This document shows positions 58,311-64,000 of a DNA stretch of 64,000 nt, piece after piece. Below the pieces are notes generated by a model. That model worked only from the letters and a program-made list of their open reading frames with translations. It was not told the origin of the DNA and ran no database searches. The position numbers and the translations under genes were made by a program. The stretch's first letter is position 1. Every line of letters begins with the position of its first letter. Origin of the DNA: Streptomyces sp. NRRL F-6676 (GTDB taxonomy: Bacteria; Actinomycetota; Actinomycetes; Streptomycetales; Streptomycetaceae); contig NZ_JOHS01000006.1 in NCBI RefSeq assembly GCF_000725625.1, positions 1-64,000 of the forward strand, written 5' to 3'.

Positions 58311-60416
58311 TCAGCGCCCCAGGCGCCCGCGGACCATGCCGACCATCGAGTTGAGTTCCTCGATGCGCATCTTCCGCGCGGCGACATAGAAGACACCGAG
58401 CAGCAGGGCGCCACCGCCGAGCAGGGCGGCGAACGAGCCGCCGACGCCCTGACCCAGCGTGTGGCCGATCGCGTAGCAGGCCGCCCCGCTGAGCAGCGCC
58501 GCGGGCACCGAGGCGATGCCGAGGCGTGCGTAGGTCCGCAGCACGCGGGAGCCGTCGAGGTCGCCGCCGAGCCGCTTGCGCAGCCGGTTCCAGGCGACAC
58601 CGACGCCGATCGCGTACGCGAGACCGTACGAGGCGGCCATGCCGACCACGGCCCAGCGGGCCGGGAGTACGAAGTAGCAGATCGCCGAGGCGCCGGCGTT
58701 GACGGCGGCGACGATGACCGTGTTGTAGAAGGGCGTCCGGGTGTCCTCGTAGGCGTAGAAGGCCCGGAGCACGACGTACTGCACGGAGTACGGAATGAGG
58801 CCGAGGCCGAATGCCATCAGCATGTAGCCCATGTTGGTCGCCGCGCCGGTGCCGGAGGTGCCGAACATGAGCGTGCACATCGGGATGCCGAGTGCGACGA
58901 AGCCGAAGGCGACGGGGACGATGGCGACGGCCGTGGTGCGCAGCCCCTGCGAGATGTCGTCGCGGACGGCCCCGCCGTCGTTCTCGGCGGCCGAGCGGGA
59001 GATCCGCGGCAGCAGCGCGGCCATCAGCGACACCGTGATGATGGCCTGCGGGAGGCCCCAGATGAGCTGGGCGTTGGCGTAGGCGGCGAGGCCGGTGCCC
59101 TTCGCGGGTGAGTGGTCCCCGGCGGAGGTGGAGAGCTGGGAGACGACCAGGGCGCCCGCCTGGTTGGCGAGGACGAAGAGGACGGTCCACTTGGCCAGCA
59201 TCGCGGCCTTGCCCAGGCCGTGTCCCTTCCAGTCGAACCGCAGCCGCAGCCGGAAGCCGGTCTCCCGCAGGTAGGGAATCATCGCCAGCGCCTGGACGAC
59301 GAGTCCGAGCAGGATCCCGACGCCGAGTAGCCGCTGTCCCTCCGGCGGGATGTTCTCCACCGCCATGTGGGAATGGCCGGCGGTCCCGTAGACCCAGATG
59401 AACATGCCCAGAGTGACGATGATGACGATGTTGTTGAGGACCGGGGTCCACATCATCGCGCCGAACTTGCCGCGGGCGTTGAGTACCTGACCCATCACCA
59501 CGTGGATGCCCATGAAGAAGATGGAGGGCAGGAAGTACCGGGTAAAGGTGATGGCCACGTCGTTGGCGGCCGGGTCGGTGGCCACGGAGTTGGACAGCAC
59601 ACGGACCAGAAGGGGCGCGGCGAACATCGCCAGCCCGGTGAGCACCCCGAGGGCCACCATCACCAGGGTCAGCAGCCGGTTGGCGAAGGCCTCGCCGCCG
59701 TCGTCGTCCTCTTTCATCGCGCGCACCAGCTGGGGCACGAAGACGGAGTTGAGGCCACCGCCGACGGTCAGGATGTAGATCATCGTCGGGAGCTGGTAGG
59801 CGACCTGGAAGGAGTCGCCGAGGACACCGAGACCCAGCGCCGACACGATCAGCGCCGACCGTACGAACCCCGTCAAGCGGGACACCATCGTGCCCGCCGC
59901 CATCACCGCGCTGGACTTCAGCAGCCCCGAGGCGCGGCCGCCCTTCTTCGCCGGGGCCGCCGGCTGCGGCTCCGCCGCGGGCGGCTGCTGCACGGGGCCG
60001 GAAGCGGCGACGGGCGCCGGGACCGCGCCGAGGTCCATCGTGGGCGGATCGGCCTGCTGCTGGTCCCGGAAGAGGTGGGCGAAGGCGTCCCGCTGCCCCT
60101 CCCCGGCCCGGTCGGCCGGACCGGCCGCGCCCGCGAACTGCACGGTGCGGGTGTCCTCGCCGTACGGCTGGTGCTGCGGCTGCCCGCCGTAGGCGTCCTG
60201 GCCGTAGACCTCCTGACCGTAAGGCGTCTGGCCGTAGGGGTCCTGACCGTGGGGCTCCTGACCGTAAGGCGTCTGGCCGTAAGGGTCCTGACCATAGGGG
60301 TCCTGGCCGTAGCCGTCGTGCGCGTACATGTCCGCACCAGGTCCGGGCGGTGGGCCCTCGGGGCGACCCGAGTGACCCGCGGCCCGGCCGCGGTCACCGT
60401 CGTACGGCGCGTTCAT
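58311..60416 (-). CDS. murJ: Lipid II flippase MurJ (MviN)
   Basis: Polytopic MOP-family flippase of 701 residues with about 14 membrane segments after residue 165. Family-typical stretches are [33 protein letters not shown] and [17 protein letters not shown]. The cytoplasmic N terminus (30-75) is made of repeats of [14 protein letters not shown], Gln/Tyr-rich and unusual. The Mycobacterium version carries a C-terminal pseudokinase, which here is a separate downstream gene. Confidence 0.95.
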   Translation of the reverse strand: MNAPYDGDRGRAAGHSGRPEGPPPGPGADMYAHDGYGQDPYGQDPYGQTPYGQEPHGQDPYGQTPYGQEVYGQDAYGGQPQHQPYGEDTRTVQFAGAAGPADRAGEGQRDAFAHLFRDQQQADPPTMDLGAVPAPVAASGPVQQPPAAEPQPAAPAKKGGRASGLLKSSAVMAAGTMVSRLTGFVRSALIVSALGLGVLGDSFQVAYQLPTMIYILTVGGGLNSVFVPQLVRAMKEDDDGGEAFANRLLTLVMVALGVLTGLAMFAAPLLVRVLSNSVATDPAANDVAITFTRYFLPSIFFMGIHVVMGQVLNARGKFGAMMWTPVLNNIVIIVTLGMFIWVYGTAGHSHMAVENIPPEGQRLLGVGILLGLVVQALAMIPYLRETGFRLRLRFDWKGHGLGKAAMLAKWTVLFVLANQAGALVVSQLSTSAGDHSPAKGTGLAAYANAQLIWGLPQAIITVSLMAALLPRISRSAAENDGGAVRDDISQGLRTTAVAIVPVAFGFVALGIPMCTLMFGTSGTGAATNMGYMLMAFGLGLIPYSVQYVVLRAFYAYEDTRTPFYNTVIVAAVNAGASAICYFVLPARWAVVGMAASYGLAYAIGVGVAWNRLRKRLGGDLDGSRVLRTYARLGIASVPAALLSGAACYAIGHTLGQGVGGSFAALLGGGALLLGVFYVAARKMRIEELNSMVGMVRGRLGR
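60180..60330 (-). repeat. Coding repeats of the MurJ N terminus
   Basis: Seven or eight 12- to 15-base units of the type CTGGCCGTAGGGGTC (read on the other strand) encode the YGQxPYGQ tract. Confidence 0.8.
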
Positions 60417-60462
60417 GGTCTACCCCACCTCATCGTCCCCGGCCCACCGGCCACGACATCGC

Positions 60463-62940
60463 TCAACGGTCCACTCTCTCACCCGTGGCGGACGGGCCGG
60501 CGTTCCCGGAAGCGGTGTCCGGTGCCGGTTCGCTCGGGTGCTCCGGGCCGCCGCCGGAGTCCTCCGGGGTTTCCGCGTCTGGCCCCGTGTCGCGTTCCGT
60601 GTGCGTGCTGTCGTCCGTGCTGCCTGTGGTGCCTGTGGTGCCCTCAGTGTCTACGGCCCCCGAACCGTCGGCGTTCAGCTCGTCACCGGCGGACTCCTCA
60701 CCGGCGGACTCCTCATCGGCCGAGTCCGCACCGGCCTCTTCCGCCTGCCGGGCGGCGGCCCGCTTGCGCTGGGTGTACATGCGGAACCCGGCGAGCACCA
60801 GGAGGAGCACGCCGCCGGCGATGACCAGCAGCACCGTCGGCGTGAGTTCGTTGACCTTCACGTCGAAGGTGACCGCGGGACCGTATGCCTGACCGTCCTC
60901 GGTGTAGAGCTGCGCGACCACCGCCGCCCGGCCGTTCGCCTTGGCCGAGGTGGTGAACTTCACCGACTGGCTGTGGCCGGCGGCGACCGTGACGCGCTGC
61001 TCCTCGAAGGCGCCGTCCCCGATCTGCATACGGGTGGGGTTGGCCGAGGTCAGCCGCAGCACCAGATGGTCGACGCCCTGGAGCAGGCGGTTCTGCACGG
61101 TGACCGGGATGGTGGCGCTGCGCCCGGAGAGGCTGGCGTCGGACTTCTCGATCAGCCGGACCTGCTGGACCAGTACGTTGAGCGAGGAGGCCACTCCGTC
61201 GCGGAAATCTTCGGCCTGCGCGGCCTTGCCGCGCCAGGAGGTCGAGACGCCGCGGTCCAGGGCGCGGCCGAAGGGGGTCGCCACCCGCTCCGGGAAGGTG
61301 AGGATCGTCGTGAACTTGTCCAGCCTGCTCTGGGTGGTCTCCACGTCCTCGAACGACGACTTCGGCAGTTCCTTCTTCCGCAGGGAGGAGGGGTACGCGG
61401 AGGCAGCCGGGACACGGGTGGTGGCGGCCGGGTCGGCCTTGGCGCCGGCGGCCTCGGAGAGGTCCTGCGACTGGGACCAGGTGCCTTCCTGGAGCTCGGT
61501 CAGCGCCTGCGCCATCGTCGCCGCCTGGCTCGCCGTGGGCATGCGCTGGGGCGCGACGACGATGCTGCGCTGCTTTCCGGGGTCCTGGAGGCCGATCATC
61601 AGGCTCTGCGCCAGGAACTTCTGCACGGCCAGGGTGGATTTCCCGGCGTGCGACATGTCTCCCTGGAACGCCGTGGAGAGCGTGGCGTCCGTGACGACCG
61701 CCGTGGTGCCGCCTCCGATGGGGCGAGCCGCGGAGGGCGTGTAGGTGAGGTTGCCGCGCTCCCGGAAGGTGTCGCTGCGGGCGATCACCTTGTCGGCGCC
61801 CGCGGAGGTCGCGACCTTGACGATCGACGGGTCGAGCGCGCCCTCCACGGGCCAGGCGAAGTCGGTGTCGGGGGTGACGTGGAGGACGGTCTCCACGGTG
61901 CTGGCCGCCACGTCCGTGGCGTCCTTGAGGTGGCTGAGCGTGCCGGCCACGTTCTTGCCGTTGTGGGCGAGTGAGGCCAGGTCGGGGTCGGCGAAGGGGA
62001 GGGCGACGACCTCCTTGTCCTGCACCGCCTCCTCCAGCGCGGCCAGCCACCGCTTGGCCGCGTTCTGCCCGCGGCCGGTGGTGGGCGTGCCGTCGGCGCC
62101 CTCGACCTCGTAGCCGCCGGCCATCGCGTCGACGCCGGCCAGCAGGTCGGGATCGATCACCCAGGTGACGTCGAGGTCCTTGCCGAGCGAGACCAGCTGG
62201 TCGAGTCGGCCGCCCGGGGAGATCTCCTTGAGCAGCTCGTCGTCGCGGAAGACGGGCGTCTGCTGCTCGTTGGAGGCGGTCTCGGCGGTGAGGTGCACGG
62301 AGGAGATGAGCGGCCACAGGTACGTGGTCTTCGTCCTGGCGCCGGCCTCGTCCGGCTGCCACGGCAGGAAGGTCCGCTCGATGCCCAGCACCTGTTCCCA
62401 GGGCGCGGCAGCGGTCTGACCCGAGAGCGAGACGCCGAGCTGGTAGACGCCGTCGGAGCCGAGGTTCAGCTTCGAGACCGGGAGGGAGAGCGTGAAACGC
62501 TGGGCGACCCCGGGGGTCAGCTTGGCGAACTCCTCCTCGTAGGAGCCGGTGATCTCCGTGCCGTCCGTGCCCGGCTGGTAGCCGGTGGTCCTGGCGGCGG
62601 CCTCGATCGCCGTACGGCTGCCCAGGGCGGCGCCCACGCGCAGCCCGACATGGGCGTCCGTGACGGCCTGCTTGCCGTTGTTGACGACCGTGCCGGAGAC
62701 GGTGAGGGTGTCGCCGTCGGTGGGCACGGAGGGGGCGAGCGAGTCCAGCGAGACGTCCACCGTGCGCGAGCCGCTCGCCTGGACGGGGGCGGCCTTCTGG
62801 TCGGCCTGAGCGATCCCCTGGGCGGGCAGCAGGCAGGCGCCGGCCAGCAGGGGCGCCCCGGTGACCAGCGCCAGGACGCGCCGCAGGCGGCGGCGGGCAG
62901 GTGAGGGAGGTGTCCCCGGGAAGTCTGCCGCCTCGGCCAC
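60463..62940 (-). CDS. DUF6049 family large exported protein
   Basis: An 825-residue surface protein: signal sequence (Arg-rich, then VLALVTGAPLLAGACLLPAQG), a long extracytoplasmic part with beta-rich domains, and a C-terminal membrane helix (TVLLVIAGGVLLLVLAGF, about 705-722) before an acidic tail with repeats of DEESAGEESAGDE. It matches the DUF6049 family next to murJ in actinobacteria. Function unknown; a role in envelope synthesis is inferred from position only. Confidence 0.85.
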   Translation of the reverse strand: MAEAADFPGTPPSPARRRLRRVLALVTGAPLLAGACLLPAQGIAQADQKAAPVQASGSRTVDVSLDSLAPSVPTDGDTLTVSGTVVNNGKQAVTDAHVGLRVGAALGSRTAIEAAARTTGYQPGTDGTEITGSYEEEFAKLTPGVAQRFTLSLPVSKLNLGSDGVYQLGVSLSGQTAAAPWEQVLGIERTFLPWQPDEAGARTKTTYLWPLISSVHLTAETASNEQQTPVFRDDELLKEISPGGRLDQLVSLGKDLDVTWVIDPDLLAGVDAMAGGYEVEGADGTPTTGRGQNAAKRWLAALEEAVQDKEVVALPFADPDLASLAHNGKNVAGTLSHLKDATDVAASTVETVLHVTPDTDFAWPVEGALDPSIVKVATSAGADKVIARSDTFRERGNLTYTPSAARPIGGGTTAVVTDATLSTAFQGDMSHAGKSTLAVQKFLAQSLMIGLQDPGKQRSIVVAPQRMPTASQAATMAQALTELQEGTWSQSQDLSEAAGAKADPAATTRVPAASAYPSSLRKKELPKSSFEDVETTQSRLDKFTTILTFPERVATPFGRALDRGVSTSWRGKAAQAEDFRDGVASSLNVLVQQVRLIEKSDASLSGRSATIPVTVQNRLLQGVDHLVLRLTSANPTRMQIGDGAFEEQRVTVAAGHSQSVKFTTSAKANGRAAVVAQLYTEDGQAYGPAVTFDVKVNELTPTVLLVIAGGVLLLVLAGFRMYTQRKRAAARQAEEAGADSADEESAGEESAGDELNADGSGAVDTEGTTGTTGSTDDSTHTERDTGPDAETPEDSGGGPEHPSEPAPDTASGNAGPSATGERVDR

Positions 62941-63183
62941 GCGCTCGCCCGTCCCTCGTCATCGTCAGTGGTCGTCGGATTGTGCGTCCACGCATGGTAA
63001 CGATGCTCGCGGAGCGGAAGTGCCGCGGACCGGTCGGCAAGATCGGCCGGGAGAGCCCCGCCGGCCCGAATGAGCGGGTATGCGAGTGGCTCGCGCGAAG
63101 TGGGTGCTGTGCGCGGTTCGGCCGGTCTGTGCGGGTTGTGCGGAGGAGCAGTGGAGACGCCGGGACACGTACTCTTTGCTGTT
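62941..63183. other. Divergent promoter region of DUF6049 and cca genes
   Basis: About 240 bases, no gene supported. It must carry promoters in both directions; none was placed with confidence. Confidence 0.45.
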
Positions 63184-64000
63184 GTGCCGAACGCCAACAC
63201 AGACAGTCCCAGTGCCCTGAGTCAGGTGCAGCGCCGCGCGGTGAGCGAACTGCTGCGGGTCTCCCCTGCCGCCGACGACCTCGCCCGCCGGTTCCGGGAG
63301 GCCGGGTTCTCCCTGGCCCTGGTCGGCGGTTCGGTACGGGACGCCCTGCTCGGCCGGCTCGGCAACGATCTGGACTTCACGACCGACGCGCGCCCCGAGG
63401 ACGTGCTCAGGATCGTCCGGCCCTGGGCGGACGCGGTATGGGACGTCGGGATCGCCTTCGGGACGGTCGGGGTGCAGAAGGACGCCCGGGTCGGGGACAC
63501 CGTGCAGCGCTTCCAGATCGAGGTCACCACCTACCGCTCGGAGGCCTACGACCGCACCTCGCGCAAGCCCGAGGTGTCCTACGGCGACTCCATCGAGGAG
63601 GATCTCGTCCGGCGTGACTTCACGGTCAACGCGATGGCGGTCGCGTTGCCCGAGAAGGAGTTCGTCGACCCGCACCACGGTCTCGACGACCTCGCCGCCA
63701 GGGTGCTGCGCACCCCCGGCACCCCCGAGGAGTCCTTCTCCGACGACCCGCTGCGCATGATGCGTGCCGCGCGCTTCGCCGCGCAGCTCGACTTCGAGGT
63801 GGCGCCGGAGGTCGTGGCGGCCATGACGGAGATGGCCGGCCGGATCGAGATCGTGTCGGCGGAGCGGGTCCGGGACGAGCTGAACAAGCTGCTCCTCTCC
63901 GCGCACCCGCGCAAGGGTCTGACCCTCCTCGTCGAGACCGGGCTCGCCCAGTACGTCCTGCCCGAGCTCCCGGCGCTGCGGCTGGAGCGGGACGAGCACC
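63184..64000 (+). CDS. cca: CCA tRNA nucleotidyltransferase (partial, runs off the window)
   Basis: First 272 residues of a PcnB/CCA-adding family enzyme that adds or repairs the tRNA 3' CCA end. The class II nucleotidyltransferase motif LVGGSVRDALLGRLGNDLDF lies near 45-64, and RRDFTVNAMAVAL and DPLRMMRAARFA follow. The GTG at 63184 starts VPNANTDSPSA; no strong ribosome binding site is seen. The 3' end is outside the window. Confidence 0.93.
   Translation, partial: MPNANTDSPSALSQVQRRAVSELLRVSPAADDLARRFREAGFSLALVGGSVRDALLGRLGNDLDFTTDARPEDVLRIVRPWADAVWDVGIAFGTVGVQKDARVGDTVQRFQIEVTTYRSEAYDRTSRKPEVSYGDSIEEDLVRRDFTVNAMAVALPEKEFVDPHHGLDDLAARVLRTPGTPEESFSDDPLRMMRAARFAAQLDFEVAPEVVAAMTEMAGRIEIVSAERVRDELNKLLLSAHPRKGLTLLVETGLAQYVLPELPALRLERDEH

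Overview
This window is core chromosome of a Streptomyces (high-GC Actinomycetota). The call rests on gene content and order: fhaA-fhaB-pstP-rodA-pbpA-pknB, tandem class E sortases, crgA, gyrA-gyrB, recF, gnd, dnaN, oriC, dnaA, rpmH-rnpA-yidD-yidC-jag-rsmG-parA-parB, trxB-trxA, sigM and murJ. GTG starts are common, reading frames show strong third-position GC bias, and there are parS sites (GTTTCACGTGAAAC) and an oriC with about 19 DnaA-box-like sequences. No species can be named from the sequence alone.

Layout. 0-6 kb: leftward genes for a SpoU-type RNA methyltransferase, an HTTM/DUF5819 membrane pair, a rhodanese, a J-domain-like protein and a DUF2252 protein, then tRNA-Leu(CAG). 6.7-14.9 kb: a rightward growth and cell-wall signalling operon (FHA proteins, PP2C phosphatase, RodA, class B PBP, PASTA kinase). 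15-21.7 kb: mostly leftward sortases, PabA-like amidotransferase, DUF881 protein, rhomboid protease and cyclophilin, with rightward crgA; a cluster of four DnaA boxes follows crgA. 21.8-28.9 kb: DUF5324 protein, a lone parS, tRNA-Ala(TGC), an HTH protein, a second Ser/Thr kinase and several small exported or membrane proteins. 29.0-32.3 kb: a decayed integrative element in tRNA-Ile(GAT), with a partial att repeat, an intact YdcF-like gene, a truncated and frameshifted GntR gene and a dead tyrosine integrase. 32.4-46 kb: DUF3566 protein, gyrA, gyrB, DciA-like, recF, gnd, dnaN, oriC and dnaA, all leftward. 46.2-53 kb: the rightward rpmH to parB block and a GNAT protein. 53.1-62.9 kb: leftward trxA, trxB, sigM with its putative anti-sigma, a pseudokinase, murJ and a DUF6049 protein. 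The right edge cuts a CCA-adding-enzyme family gene.

How the genes work together. DnaA, oriC, DnaN, RecF, gyrase and the DciA-like protein form the replication-initiation block. ParA and ParB act on seven perfect parS sites, four of which lie inside coding regions and are read there as VSRET. PknB, PstP, FhaA, FhaB, RodA, PbpA, CrgA, MurJ and the pseudokinase beside murJ are likely parts of one phosphorylation-controlled system for polar growth and septation.

The least explained items are a 146-nt near-perfect inverted repeat at 29466-29611 in the decayed element, whose eight non-Watson-Crick matches are all G-U pairs on the + strand RNA; the DnaA-box cluster after crgA, which holds the only two perfect TTGTCCACA boxes I found; and the long charged repeat linker of DnaA.
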